Shown here in pieces: positions 37,324-48,519 of a stretch of DNA of 64,000 nt. The notes beneath the pieces were generated by a model. That model was not told where the DNA came from and did no database searches. It saw only the letters and a list, made by a program, of their open reading frames with translations. Position numbers and translations under genes: made by a program. The stretch covers positions 62,001 to 126,000 of the forward strand of contig CAWHVG010000005.1 of the NCBI GenBank assembly GCA_963832725.1. The letters are read 5' to 3'. Source of the DNA: JAEZBP01 sp963832725 (GTDB taxonomy: Bacteria > Myxococcota_A > Polyangia > Polyangiales > Sandaracinaceae). Positions within the stretch are counted from its first letter, which is position 1; each line of letters starts with the position of its first letter.

Positions 37324-38010
37324 TCAGCCGGTCTGGAGCTCGAGGCGGGTCAGGCGGACGCCCAGCCACGCGGTCCAGGCCAAGAGCGCCAACAACGAGA
37401 CGCGCTGGGCCATCGGCAAGAGCGGCGTGGACATCGCCGCCGCGACGTAGAGCGCGTACACCGAGAGCGTGAAGAGCGCCGTCGCGAGGGCGAGCACGCC
37501 GAGCAGGGTAAGGTCGCGATGGGCGCGCGTGCCGACCACGACGCCGACACACGCCGCCAGCCCGAGCGGGCCCGCGACGAGCACCGACGCCTCGTGCAGC
37601 CACGGGAGGTTCAACACCGACGAGAGCGGCACGCCCAGCGTGACGAGGGTGCACCAGGCTCCGGTCGCCTTCACCCACTTCGCCACACGCGGCCGGTCCG
37701 GGAAGAAGCGCGGCGCGCCGGCGAAGAGCATGGCCAGCGCGACCACCATCGAGATCATGCCGAAGCGGCCGAAGAGCGCGCCGGGGTTGGGTTGGCCGCT
37801 CCGCGCTACCTCGTCGGTGAGGTCGCAGAGGTAGTTGGTCCAGAAGCCGTGACCGGCCGCGCCGGAGTCGAACTGGGTACCGCCCGGATAGAGCATCGCC
37901 GCGCGCACCCAGCAGAGGACGGCGACCAGCTCGGCCGCCAGCACGCCGCGGCCGTAGCTCGCCGTTCGCTTGCCCTCCTTCTCGCTGTCGCTCACGGCCG
38001 CCACACTCAC
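37324..38010 (-). CDS. multi-spanning membrane protein, DUF998-like
   Basis: The protein has 228 residues from GTG 38010, whose GTGA overlaps the stop of the upstream peptidase-like gene. About six hydrophobic helices are seen. The first loop (YPGGTQFDSGAAGHGFWTNY) with a following LCDL is typical of DUF998-type membrane proteins. It is the last gene of the gpmI/M16 operon. No enzymatic motif is visible. Confidence 0.6.
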   Translation of the reverse strand: MSVAAVSDSEKEGKRTASYGRGVLAAELVAVLCWVRAAMLYPGGTQFDSGAAGHGFWTNYLCDLTDEVARSGQPNPGALFGRFGMISMVVALAMLFAGAPRFFPDRPRVAKWVKATGAWCTLVTLGVPLSSVLNLPWLHEASVLVAGPLGLAACVGVVVGTRAHRDLTLLGVLALATALFTLSVYALYVAAAMSTPLLPMAQRVSLLALLAWTAWLGVRLTRLELQTG

Positions 38011-39608
38011 TGGGCGAACATCTGGTCGGCCCGTTCGATTCGGATTCGCTCGCGCGGGATGCCGAGCGGGTAGTGGACGATCTCCCGATCCTGCTCCAGC
38101 ACCTCTTCGGGCACGCTGGAGCGGTAGGTCACGGTCGACTCCGCGTCGCTGGCGATGGTGTCGGCCAGCGCGCCGGCGTCCGAGGCGATCAGCGCGATCT
38201 GCAGGTGCGCGGGATCGAGGTGCCGCCGGATGGCCGCGTTCAGATCCTCCGGCGTCATCTGGCGCCAGGCGGCGCGCAAGCGCTCGAGGTAGGCCTGGTC
38301 GACGCCGTAGAAGGCGTCGTCCATCGCGAACCCGAGCCGCCGCGACGAGGTCTGCAGGTAGAGCGCGTAGTAGGCGTCGGCGAAGGTGCGGATGTGGTCG
38401 AGCTCGGCCTGCGAGAGCCCGTGCTCGTAGAGCTGGTGGAGATCGCGGACGGCCAGACGGATCGCGAAGTGCGCGGTCTCGGGGCGCAGCGGCCGCAGCC
38501 AGACGGAGAAGTACTGCTGGCGTCGCGCGTCGTTGGCGACCGGGAAGCGCGACCAGTCCTCCTGGGTGAAGTGCTCGGCGTAGGCGTAGTCGCCGTAGTT
38601 CAGGCCGCGCTGGCCGCGGATCTCCTGCATCAAGCGGCCGACGAACTGCCGGTGCTGTCCGAGCCAGGCTGCGGCCAGAACGAGGGCCGGGTAGTCCGGA
38701 TCGTCGCGCTCGACGTCGATCGGGAAGCCCATCGACACGGCCACGGCCTGCGCGCTCGGCTTGTCGACGATGAGCATGCGCGGCGCATCGACGGTCTCGG
38801 CCGCCGGCAGCGCCTCGCGGCCGAGGCAGGCGTCGCTGGTCAGAGTGGCGACGTCGCGGGTCACCCGGTCCTCGAAGCCCTCGGGCAAGTGCCCCGCCAC
38901 ACCGACGATGGCGCGGCCGGCGCAAAAGACACGGTTCCGGTGCGCGCGGGTGTCATCGACGCGGATGCGCGCCAACCCCGCCTCGGTGCCGAGCACGGGG
39001 TGGCCGTAGGGCTGACCGGCGTACATCAGCGCCTGCAGCGCTTCCTTGCCGAGCTCCTCGTCCTCTGCGCTGCGCAGGTCGACGGTGAGCTGGTTCGACA
39101 CCTGATCGCGGATGCGCCCGAAGTCTTCTTCGCCCATCCGCGGGCGCAGGAGCACATCGCGGAAGAGCGCGTAGAAGTCCTCGAGGTGGTCCTGGTGGAC
39201 CTGACCGACGAAGACGGTCTCGTCGCGGCTGACGTGGACGTCGATGGAGCCTGCCATGGGGTAGAGACGCTGAGAGAGCTCGGCGAATGAGAGCTCGCCG
39301 GCGCCGCCCTCGGCCATCAACCGCGCGGTCAGGTTCGTCAGGCCCTCGCGGCCCGGATCGTCGGACGCGGAGCCCGCCTCGAACGCGACCCGGAAGGTGA
39401 GGATCGGCGACGCGTCGCGCTGGACGATGACCTGCGGCCCGTCGCGGAGCGGCTCGCGCTGGGCGGTCGGCGGCTGCTCCCGGCCCGTCGACTGCTCGGG
39501 CAGCCGCGGGTACTCACCGGGGGCCTGCGCGGGCAATCCGCAGCCGGCCAGAGAGGCGCAGAGCGCGACCGAGAGGCCGGCGCGCGAGAACGAGTCGAAG
39601 TGCTTCAC
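38007..39608 (-). CDS. M16 peptidase-like lipoprotein without catalytic motif
   Basis: The protein has 533 residues with a lipobox (SLAGC) near residue 23. Two M16 (pitrilysin/insulinase) halves can be followed, but the place of the HxxEH zinc motif reads NLTARLMAEG, so zinc binding is lost. The start overlaps the stop of the active M16 gene by four bases (ATGA). Paired active and inactive M16 subunits forming one heterodimeric protease are well known (PqqF/mitochondrial processing type). This protein is probably the structural partner, tethered to a membrane. Confidence 0.8.
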   Translation of the reverse strand: MKHFDSFSRAGLSVALCASLAGCGLPAQAPGEYPRLPEQSTGREQPPTAQREPLRDGPQVIVQRDASPILTFRVAFEAGSASDDPGREGLTNLTARLMAEGGAGELSFAELSQRLYPMAGSIDVHVSRDETVFVGQVHQDHLEDFYALFRDVLLRPRMGEEDFGRIRDQVSNQLTVDLRSAEDEELGKEALQALMYAGQPYGHPVLGTEAGLARIRVDDTRAHRNRVFCAGRAIVGVAGHLPEGFEDRVTRDVATLTSDACLGREALPAAETVDAPRMLIVDKPSAQAVAVSMGFPIDVERDDPDYPALVLAAAWLGQHRQFVGRLMQEIRGQRGLNYGDYAYAEHFTQEDWSRFPVANDARRQQYFSVWLRPLRPETAHFAIRLAVRDLHQLYEHGLSQAELDHIRTFADAYYALYLQTSSRRLGFAMDDAFYGVDQAYLERLRAAWRQMTPEDLNAAIRRHLDPAHLQIALIASDAGALADTIASDAESTVTYRSSVPEEVLEQDREIVHYPLGIPRERIRIERADQMFAQ

Positions 39609-40998
39609 GACGGGTCTCCTTCGTCGTGCGAGAGGGTGACCACGAAGCGGCGCGAGGGCGTGAGGTACTCGCGGGCGACGCGGGTCACGTCCTCGGGCGT
39701 CACGGCCGCCAGCGCCGCCAGGTACGCGTCGAGCGACTCGAGCGAGCCGCCGACGGCGACGGTGCGGGCGATGAGATCCGCCACCGCCGAGGGCGTCTGC
39801 AGCTCGGTCAACATCGCGTAGCGGATGTGCGATTTGACCGCGTCCACCCGCGCGGCGTCGACGTGGCCCTCGGCCAGCCCGTCCAGCTCGCCCTGGATGG
39901 CGCCGAGGATGTCGTCGAAGGACTGCCCTTCCGCGAGCGTCGCCTGGATGACGAAGAGGTGCGGGTCGCGGGAGAGCTCGCCAGCCCAGCTCCCGAGCTC
40001 CAGCACGCTGCGCTCGTTCACGACCAGCCGCTGGTAGAGGGGGCTCGGCTCACTGAAGGCCAGGCCGTGCACGACCTGCAGCGCGGCGGTGTCGCGGAGC
40101 GCAGCCTGCCGCTCGGCGGGCCTTCGTCCGTGCACGAAGCCGGGCGTCCGGTAGCCCATGAAGATGCGCGGCGAGGCCTCCGCCGGCCAATCGATGTGCC
40201 GCTCGGCGCCCTCGGTCGGCGCCGGCTCGGTGGGGATGTGCGGTTGCGCGCGATGCCCGCGCCAGCTCCCGTACTCGCGGCGGACCAGCTCCATCAGCCG
40301 ATCGTGATCGACGTCGCCGACCGCGATGATGGTCGCGTCGTCCGGCGTGTAGAAGCGGCGAAAGAAGCTGCGCGAGTAGGCCAGCTCGTTCGGCATCCGG
40401 TCGATGTCGGCGAGGTAGCCCATCGTGGTGTGCCCGTAGGTGTGCTCGGAGAAGCTGATCTCGCTCAGCGCCTCCCACATCTTCAGGAAGGGGTTGCTGG
40501 CGTGGGTGTCGTACTCGCCGCGCACGGCGCCCGTCTCGGTGCGGTAGGCGTCCTCGTCGTACGAGAGGTGCTGGAAGCGATCGGCCTCGATGGTGACGAC
40601 CTGCTCGAGCGCGGAGCTCGGCGCCGTCAGCGTGTAGAGCGTGAAGTCCTGCGTCGTGTAGGCGTTGTTGTCGGCGCCGAAGCTCTGCAAGACGGACTCG
40701 TAACGCTCCTGCGGGTAGTCTTCGGTCCCGCGGAACATCATGTGCTCGAAGAGGTGCGCGAAGCCGCTGTGACCCGACTCCACCTCATCGCGCGAGCCGA
40801 CGCGCATCAGCGTGTAGTAGGAGACGATGCCGGGGCTGTCCCAGGGGACAGTGATCACCGTCAGCCCGTTGGGCAGGTGATCGACCCGCGGCGGCGTCGG
40901 AAACACGCCCGCACCGGCCGGCGCGTCCTGCGCCAGGGCCGACACGGGGAGCGCGAAGCTCAGGGCGAATGCCCCCGCCAAGGCGCGCCGAAGCATCT

Positions 40999-41002
<4 letters not shown>
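39605..41002 (-). CDS. M16 zinc metallopeptidase, active subunit
   Basis: The protein has 465 residues with a signal peptide (cleavage near ALAQDA, residue 26). The zinc motif HLFEH is at about residues 88-92 (GFAHLFEHMMFRGT), with a downstream Glu in the TETGAVRGEYD segment. It is secreted to the periplasm or beyond. It is coupled by overlapping ATGA to gpmI upstream and to its inactive partner downstream. The substrate is unknown; the family degrades peptides and processes precursors. Confidence 0.88.
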
Positions 41003-42663
<1,661 letters not shown>

Positions 42664-42872
42664 GAGGCCGGGTTCTAGTCCACCGACCCTCCGCCGCCAA
42701 CCGCGTGGGCGGCGCGACGGCTCCGCCGCGGGTGCGCTCGAGCCTCACCTGTGCGCTCGACGCGGCAGGTCATCGGCCAAGCGCGGCAGGTCCGCGCTCG
42801 CCCACGCCATCGCGGCGCGCTCGTTGCTGGAGAGCTGCTCGGGGAGACGCCGGGACCGACACGGGAGCATTC

Positions 42873-43355
42873 ATGGCCGACGAGCGATATCGAGCGAAGG
42901 GCGAGCCGCTGGCGAGAGGCCTTGGCTGGCTGAGCGTGGGGCTGGGGCTTTTTGCGCTCGGCGCGCCGAGGCGGGTGGGCAGGCTCATCGGAGCGGGCGA
43001 CGACCGCGCCACACGCACGATGCTGCGGGCGGTGGGCGTGCGCGAGCTCGCCAGCGGGGTGGGCATCCTGACCCAGCATCGACCGGCCGAGCTGCTCCTC
43101 GCGCGGGCGGCGGGCGACGTGATGGATTGGGCGCTCCTCGGGGCCGCGGCGAGCGCCCGGCACACCGACCGGGGCCGCCTGGCCGTCGCCGCCACGGCTG
43201 TGGCCGGCATCGCGGTGCTCGACGTGGTGGCCGCGCGTGATGTGAGCGTCGACCGCCGGCTGGTGCTTCCCCGACGACGACCGCCTCGTTCAACCGGACG
43301 TCGAGACGAGGCGAGGGCTGCGCCCGCGAGCGGCGCTCAGGACGTGATGCGGTAG
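42873..43355 (+). CDS. small integral membrane protein, DUF4267-like
   Basis: The protein has 160 residues from ATG 42873. Its pattern LGWLSVGLGLFALGAPRRV, then helices around ELASGVGI, DVMDWALLGAA and VAATAVAGIAVLDVVA, gives about four membrane helices. Related proteins often sit next to SRPBCC cyclase/dehydrase genes, but none is adjacent here. The C-terminal 35 residues are basic and Pro/Arg-rich and may be poorly conserved. It converges on the next gene with a 19-bp overlap at the 3' ends. Confidence 0.55.
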   Translation: MADERYRAKGEPLARGLGWLSVGLGLFALGAPRRVGRLIGAGDDRATRTMLRAVGVRELASGVGILTQHRPAELLLARAAGDVMDWALLGAAASARHTDRGRLAVAATAVAGIAVLDVVAARDVSVDRRLVLPRRRPPRSTGRRDEARAAPASGAQDVMR

Positions 43356-44458
43356 ACGAGCATCATCTCGGAGCCGCGTCGCACGACCCGCACGAAGAGC
43401 GCGTCCGCATCGCGAAGGCGCGCATAGGTCTCCAGCGCCTCGCCGGGAGACGTGAGGGGAGCGCCGTTGATGTCGCGGATCAGATCGCCGTTCTGGATCC
43501 CCAGCCGGCCGAGGAGCGAGAGGCGGCGGATGCCGTAGAGCTTCACGCCGATGACCTCTCCGTTCTCCTCGTGAGGGATGACCCGGGCGGCGCGCATCAA
43601 CATCGGGCGGTTCTCGATCAGCTCTTCGACCAGCGCGCGGTCGATCTCGTACGCCTGCGGGGCGATCCAGCGGATGTGCGCGTCGAGATCGGCCGCGCTC
43701 GGCGAGGTTGGCGATGCCGGGCGCGGATCGATCACGGCCTGGCCGAGCATGTCCGCGATGCCGTCGCCCTCGCTCGAGCCGGCGCTCTCCGCGCTGGCCG
43801 TGCGCAGCCGCCGAACCTGGACCCGCGGCGCCGACTCGCGCTGCGTAGGCTGCACTTCCGCCGGCCTCGGCACCCACGGCGTGACCAGCCGCGGCGACGC
43901 GGTGATGGCGGCCGCCGCGCCCGCGCTGGCGCCGAAGATCACGCCCGCCGTCACCATCCTGAACGCGCGCGCCGCCGCGCTCGGCTGCTCGCTCGGGCAG
44001 TCCGCCGTCACGACCCTTCCGTCCGGACGGCGGCGGAGCCGCACACAAGGCGTGCGCTCGGCGCGGGCGAAGAGCGCCTCGATCTCCGGGCGCGTCATGC
44101 GGGAGAGATCGTAGACGTCACGATGACAGCGGCCGCAATGACGCACCACGTCGTCGCCGCGCATGGCCTCCCAGCGCGCGCGGCACGGGGTACGGATGGT
44201 GATGGCGTCGATCGTGGGCGTCCCCTGATCGTCCAGCTCGTCGTCGATGACCTCGAGGTGCCGGGCCAGCCGATCGCGCCGCGCGGCGGCCTTCTCGGCG
44301 TCCTTCAGCTCGCGCGCCAGATCCCGGCGGCGCGCGATCAGCGTCTCGCGCCGGTCGCGGTAGGGATGGACAGCTTTTCGCGCGCCGGCACCCCCGGCTG
44401 ACAACCTGTCAGTCGAGGGAGCCGGATCGTCGGTGTTTTCGCCCTTTCGTCGCCGCAT
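43337..44458 (-). CDS. Cys-ribbon and GspC-type PDZ protein
   Basis: The protein has 373 residues from ATG 44458 (MRRRKGENTD); the frame upstream runs over palindromic DNA and looks non-coding. A coiled N-terminal part (ARRRDLARELKDAEKAAARR) is followed by a Cys-rich motif: CRARW...HCGRCHRDVYDLS...CVRLRRRPDG...DC (about residues 90-158). One transmembrane helix comes next (VTAGVIFGASAGAAAAI) and a C-terminal PDZ-like domain of the type II secretion GspC kind (IRRLSLLGRLGIQNGDLIRD). The Cys motif recurs in membrane proteins of Myxococcota-type genomes. Two GTGAACNNNGTTCAC palindromes lie upstream and may regulate it. Confidence 0.65.
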   Translation of the reverse strand: MRRRKGENTDDPAPSTDRLSAGGAGARKAVHPYRDRRETLIARRRDLARELKDAEKAAARRDRLARHLEVIDDELDDQGTPTIDAITIRTPCRARWEAMRGDDVVRHCGRCHRDVYDLSRMTRPEIEALFARAERTPCVRLRRRPDGRVVTADCPSEQPSAAARAFRMVTAGVIFGASAGAAAAITASPRLVTPWVPRPAEVQPTQRESAPRVQVRRLRTASAESAGSSEGDGIADMLGQAVIDPRPASPTSPSAADLDAHIRWIAPQAYEIDRALVEELIENRPMLMRAARVIPHEENGEVIGVKLYGIRRLSLLGRLGIQNGDLIRDINGAPLTSPGEALETYARLRDADALFVRVVRRGSEMMLVYRITS

Positions 44459-44504
44459 GCGGCTCGTTCGAGCACGTCCCGTGCCGACCGCGGTGGGGGC
44501 AAAA

Positions 44505-44523
44505 TTGTGAACGCGGTTCACAA
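44505..44523. promoter_or_regulatory. palindrome TTGTGAAC-GCG-GTTCACAA
   Basis: This is a perfect 8-bp inverted repeat 47 bp upstream of the GspC-PDZ gene (minus strand). Its core arms are the same as at 44582-44596 and 2015-2029. It fits a dimeric regulator site. Confidence 0.45.
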
Positions 44524-44581
44524 GTCCGCGGCAACCTACTGATTCCAAAGAGGAATTCGTCGATGCACGGGGCACGAAAGC

Positions 44582-44596
44582 GTGAACCCGGTTCAC
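44582..44596. promoter_or_regulatory. palindrome GTGAAC-CCG-GTTCAC
   Basis: This is the second copy upstream of the GspC-PDZ gene, centred 75 bp from the first, or about seven helical turns. Confidence 0.45.
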
Positions 44597-44650
44597 TCTC
44601 GAGCTCCAGCGCCCACGAGCGTAGCGAGCGCGGGCGAGGCGCCGCGGACC

Positions 44651-45892
44651 TCAGCGGGTGAAGCGCTCGACGGGCGCGTACTCCGCCTTCTTCCCTCCGG
44701 TGTGGTGCCCCAGCCACCGCGCCCGCTGTGCGCGCGCCATCCGGTCGGCGAGCTCGTCCAGCGCCGGCACGTGCCGGCGCAGCGTCTCGGCCGAGAACAG
44801 GAAGGGAAAGCACGCCAGCGGATAGAGCGCCCACGGGCCGGCGGGCGGGAGCCGGTTGGCGCGGTAGATCCGCGGCGGCAGGAAGTAGCGCGCGTAGCCT
44901 CGGTGCACGCCGTCGCTGAGCGCGTCGCGCAGCCGCTCGAGCGGGCCGCCCTCCCCTCGCGGCGCGAACGCGTCGACGTAGGACTGGCAGAGGCGCACGC
45001 CGTCCTCGCCCGCGTTGTTCGCCGCCTTCACGTTGGCCACGAACGCGAGCTGCAGCGCCTCGCGGATCGACGCGGGATACCAGCGCGGGCGGACGCCCAT
45101 CAGGTGCCCGACGTAGCGCCAGAAGTGCATCGTCGCCTCGATGTCCAGGGCCGAAGGACGGTAGCCCATCGCCTGCAGCGCGAGCCCGGGCGCGACGCTG
45201 CCGCCCATCAGCGTGAGCAGCGCGTCGGCCTGCGAGATGGGCACGCCCCAGGCGTCGAGATCCCACTCGGGGTGCGAGCGCAGCCGCGCGCGGACGAAGA
45301 CGTGCATCAGCCGCACGCGCAGCGCCGACGCGCGTCCGGCGCCGCCCGGACGGAGCCCGTCCGGCTCCGAGACCGCGATCCAGAACGCGGCCGTCTCGAG
45401 GAAGCGGTGCTTCGTGGATGCGCCGGCGTACGCGCCCGTGAGCGCGAGCGGCTTGGCCACCGAGCTCTCCGAGTAGGCCGCGAGCGTGACCGCACCGGCA
45501 AAGTGGAAGACCGACGTGCCCCAGCGCCGGAACACGCGCGCGCCGTGCTCGACCCGCTCCCAGTCCACCCAGTCCGGGTCGTGCTCGATGTCGTCGAAGA
45601 GCCGGACCAGCGACGCGGGCGGATCGTCCATCCCGCCGACACCGACCGCGAGGGCCTCCTCCAGCATCCCGCGCCCCACCTTCGTGCCGCGCGCGAGGTG
45701 CACCTCCTCGACGAACGCTTCCGCCAGCGGGTCGGCGTCGTAGTACATCGACGCGAACGCACGGACGACCTCGTCGGGCGGCGCCGGATCGAATCCGAAG
45801 AGCGCACGGCAACCGCGACGCAGCGCCTGCGCCCACGGACGCTCCACCCGCTCCCAATACCGGAACTCGCTCGGCACGCGCGGCTCGGACAC
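44651..45892 (-). CDS. MpaB/Lcp-family oxygenase-like protein (DUF2236)
   Basis: The protein has 413 residues from GTG 45892; the start is not certain because the RBS is weak. It matches the oxygenase MpaB / latex-clearing protein family: VFRRWGTSVFHFAGAVTLAAYS, KPLALTGAYAG, RFLETAAFW, RLMHVFVRARL and WGVPISQAD. Members are b-type haem proteins; Lcp cleaves polyisoprene with O2, while most homologues have no known substrate. There is no signal peptide, so it is probably cytoplasmic or peripheral. It stands alone, upstream of the GspC-PDZ gene on the same strand. Confidence 0.75.
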   Translation of the reverse strand: MSEPRVPSEFRYWERVERPWAQALRRGCRALFGFDPAPPDEVVRAFASMYYDADPLAEAFVEEVHLARGTKVGRGMLEEALAVGVGGMDDPPASLVRLFDDIEHDPDWVDWERVEHGARVFRRWGTSVFHFAGAVTLAAYSESSVAKPLALTGAYAGASTKHRFLETAAFWIAVSEPDGLRPGGAGRASALRVRLMHVFVRARLRSHPEWDLDAWGVPISQADALLTLMGGSVAPGLALQAMGYRPSALDIEATMHFWRYVGHLMGVRPRWYPASIREALQLAFVANVKAANNAGEDGVRLCQSYVDAFAPRGEGGPLERLRDALSDGVHRGYARYFLPPRIYRANRLPPAGPWALYPLACFPFLFSAETLRRHVPALDELADRMARAQRARWLGHHTGGKKAEYAPVERFTR

Positions 45893-46451
45893 ACCGGGAG
45901 AGTAGCGATCCTCCCCGCCGATGGAAGAGCCGCGGGCGACGGGCGGCGATGCGCCGACGCGCGGCACGGCGGCAGCTCGAGCGGCCGGTCGACGACGCCC
46001 ACGGCGCCCGCCTCGCTCACTTCCGCAGTGACCGCCACCGGGCCTCGACATCGCCTCGCTCGCGGGTCGTGTCAGCGACCGAGCGCGATCGGGGCCCGCG
46101 AGCTCTGCTCCACCGGCGGTCGGCGTGGCGGACTTCCGACTGCGGGCGGCCGCGGACGGTCCGTCAACTCGGTCCTGCGGTGACGCACGCACCGAGTGCA
46201 TGGGGTTCGGGTACAACGAAGACTGCACGTTCAACCGCGGGTACATCTGCGAGCTCCCCGGAGCGGGCCCGGCTGCGGGAGGCGCGCCCTATCGATCCGA
46301 CCCGCCCCGCCGGGGCTGCGCTTCGCGCGCGCTGGCGAGAACGCGCTGGCGAGGCGGTGAGGCGGCTCGCCGCGCTCCCTGGCCCACACGTCGCCCGATT
46401 CCGAGCACGGCATTTCGCGCTCTGCTAGTGTCAATCGCCCAAGCGCGACGG
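45893..46451. other. intergenic stretch, nothing recognised
   Basis: Open frames exist on both strands but have the composition of GC-rich shadows (Arg/Ala/Pro-rich, no domain). It lies between divergent genes and should hold the promoters for both. Confidence 0.4.
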
Positions 46452-46468
46452 TTGATATTCGTTCTCAA
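46452..46468. promoter_or_regulatory. candidate Fur-type iron box
   Basis: TTGATATTCGTTCTCAA reads TTGAGAACGAATATCAA on the other strand, close to the common Fur-box form TTGAGAATGATTATCAA. It lies 48 bp upstream of the NOX5/ferric-reductase-like gene, a sensible repressor position. Confidence 0.4.
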
Positions 46469-46515
46469 TCGAAGAGCTTGCCGCTTGCGTGTGGTTCGGG
46501 GGAGAAAGGTGTCCC

Positions 46516-48519
46516 GTGTCAGCCCCCTCCGCGACCTCGGAAGAAGACAGGCTCGTCGAGACCATCGAGCGGGCGTTCGATCGCGTCGCCGGCGACGACG
46601 CGCGCATCGACGCGGCGCATCTGCAGAAGGCGCTCGGGCTGGGCAGCGAGTACCTGGCCGGCCGGGTGCTGGCACAGTTCGATGCGGACGGCGACGGCTT
46701 CGTGTCCCGGACCGAGTTCCTTCAGGGCGTGCAGGAGCTCTTGCTCGGAAGCGACCGGGAGAAGCTGAGCTTCGCCTTCCGCCTCCACGATCACGACGGC
46801 GACGGCAGCATCGGCTTCGACGAGCTGCACCGGATGATCGCCATCAGCCTGGCCGAGGTCGACGTCCGCCCGCGCGAGTCGCAGCCGCCGGACGCGCTGG
46901 CGCGGGCGCTGATGATCGCCGCCGACACGAACCAGAACGGCAACATCTCGTTCTCCGAGCTCGAGGCGGTGGTCAAAGAGCGCCCCGAGGTGATGCGCGC
47001 GATGACGCGCGCGCAGGCGCTGTGGATTGCGCCGAGCGAGGAGATCCTGCCACCCGTCTCCGGGCCCGCGTCGCCGACGGCGCGCGCGTCACGTTGGCTT
47101 CGCTTCGTCGAGAACCGTTGGCAGACGGGGCTCTGGCTCACGCTCCTCGCCGCCGCCAACGTCGCGCTCTTCGTTTGGACCTGGATGAGCCCGCCGGGAG
47201 GCGTGCGCTCCGGCGCCGCCATGCAGCTCGCCCGCGCCACCGGCGCCTGCATGGATCTCGACGGCGCGCTGATCCTCATCCCGGTGCTGCGCCGGCTGCT
47301 CACCCGCGTGCGCGCGAGCTTCCTCGGCCGGGTGATCCCCGTCGACGAGATGATCGAGCTCCACAGGCTCGCCGGCCACACGCTCTTCGCGCTGGCGCTC
47401 GTGCACTCGGCGGCCGCGACCGCCGCCTACCTCGAGGGGCACCACGCGTCGCCGCTCTTTCTGACGACGACCTTGCGCGGCGGCACCGGGCTGGCGCTCC
47501 TCGCGGTCTTCGCGGTCATTTGGGTCGGCGCGTCGTCATGGGTGCGGCGATCGAAGCGCTTCGAGCTCTTCTACTTCACGCACATGCTCTACGTGGCGTG
47601 GCTGGCGCTGGCCATCGCGCACGCGCCGGGCTTTCTGCCCTGGGTCGGGCTGCCGCTGCTCGGACTCGGCATCGAGATGGTGGCGCGGCGCGCGCGGCGC
47701 GGACGACAGACGACCATCCAGCACCTCAGCCCGTTGCGCTCGGGCGTGACGCGGGTCGAGATCGATCGGCCGGTCGGGTTCCAGTTCAGCCCTGGCGATT
47801 ACGTGTTCGTCCGCATCCCGGAGATCGCGCGCTACGAGTGGCACCCCTTCACCATCAGCAGCGCGCCGGAGCGGCCGGGGGTGATCACCCTGCACGTGCG
47901 CTCGCTGGGCAACTGGAGCGGCGCGCTCCGACGGCTGGCGGAGGACCGCGAGGCGCGCGGCGACGAGACGCCGATCGCCATCAGCGTCGACGGGCCCTAC
48001 GGCTCGCCGAGCGCGGGGATCTTCCGCTCTCGCTACGCGATCCTCATCGGCGCGGGCATCGGCGTGACGCCCTTCGCCAGCATCCTCGAGAGCTTGATCG
48101 ACCGCGAAGAAGGCGACGCGCCGACCGTGCTGGAGAAGGCGCACTTCTTCTGGCTGAACCGCGATCAGCACTCGTTCGAGTGGTTCACCGAGCTCTTGCG
48201 CGAGATCGAAGAGCGCGACCACGGCGACGTGCTCGACCTGCACCTCTTCATGACCGACGGCCGCGCCGACGGGACGGCCATCGCGCTTCAGATGGCGCGC
48301 GAGGTGACCCGAGCGTGGGGCCGCGGCGACGCGGTCACCGGGCTGCGGGCGATGACCCAGTTCGGGGCGCCGGACTGGAAGAGGGAGCTGCGCGAGATCG
48401 CGCGCTCGCACGCGCCGGAGAAGGTGGAGGTCTTCTTCTGCGGGCCGCCCGGGCTCGGCTCGAAGATCCGCCGCATCTGCAAGGACATCGGCATCGCCTT
48501 CTACGAGGAGCGCTTCTGA
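46516..48519 (+). CDS. NOX5-like NAD(P)H oxidase / ferric-reductase protein with EF-hands
   Basis: The protein has 667 residues from GTG 46516 with AAAGG six bases upstream. Three EF-hand loops come first: DADGDGFVSRTE (56-67), DHDGDGSIGFDE (92-103) and DTNQNGNISFSE (137-148). A six-helix ferric-reductase membrane domain follows, with haem-ligand histidines in HRLAGHTLFALALVH and HMLYVAWLALAIAH. The cytoplasmic part binds FAD (WHPFTISSAPE) and NADPH (GAGIGVTPFASIL, FFCGPPG). The order is that of eukaryotic NOX5: Ca2+ would switch electron flow from NADPH across the membrane to O2 or Fe3+. The next gene, coupled by TGATG, is a pentahaem lipoprotein. Confidence 0.88.
   Translation: MSAPSATSEEDRLVETIERAFDRVAGDDARIDAAHLQKALGLGSEYLAGRVLAQFDADGDGFVSRTEFLQGVQELLLGSDREKLSFAFRLHDHDGDGSIGFDELHRMIAISLAEVDVRPRESQPPDALARALMIAADTNQNGNISFSELEAVVKERPEVMRAMTRAQALWIAPSEEILPPVSGPASPTARASRWLRFVENRWQTGLWLTLLAAANVALFVWTWMSPPGGVRSGAAMQLARATGACMDLDGALILIPVLRRLLTRVRASFLGRVIPVDEMIELHRLAGHTLFALALVHSAAATAAYLEGHHASPLFLTTTLRGGTGLALLAVFAVIWVGASSWVRRSKRFELFYFTHMLYVAWLALAIAHAPGFLPWVGLPLLGLGIEMVARRARRGRQTTIQHLSPLRSGVTRVEIDRPVGFQFSPGDYVFVRIPEIARYEWHPFTISSAPERPGVITLHVRSLGNWSGALRRLAEDREARGDETPIAISVDGPYGSPSAGIFRSRYAILIGAGIGVTPFASILESLIDREEGDAPTVLEKAHFFWLNRDQHSFEWFTELLREIEERDHGDVLDLHLFMTDGRADGTAIALQMAREVTRAWGRGDAVTGLRAMTQFGAPDWKRELREIARSHAPEKVEVFFCGPPGLGSKIRRICKDIGIAFYEERF

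Noticed and set aside
37858..39608. Calling the 38007-39608 protein an active M16 peptidase
   Set aside because: The HxxEH zinc motif is absent, so it is listed as the inactive partner.
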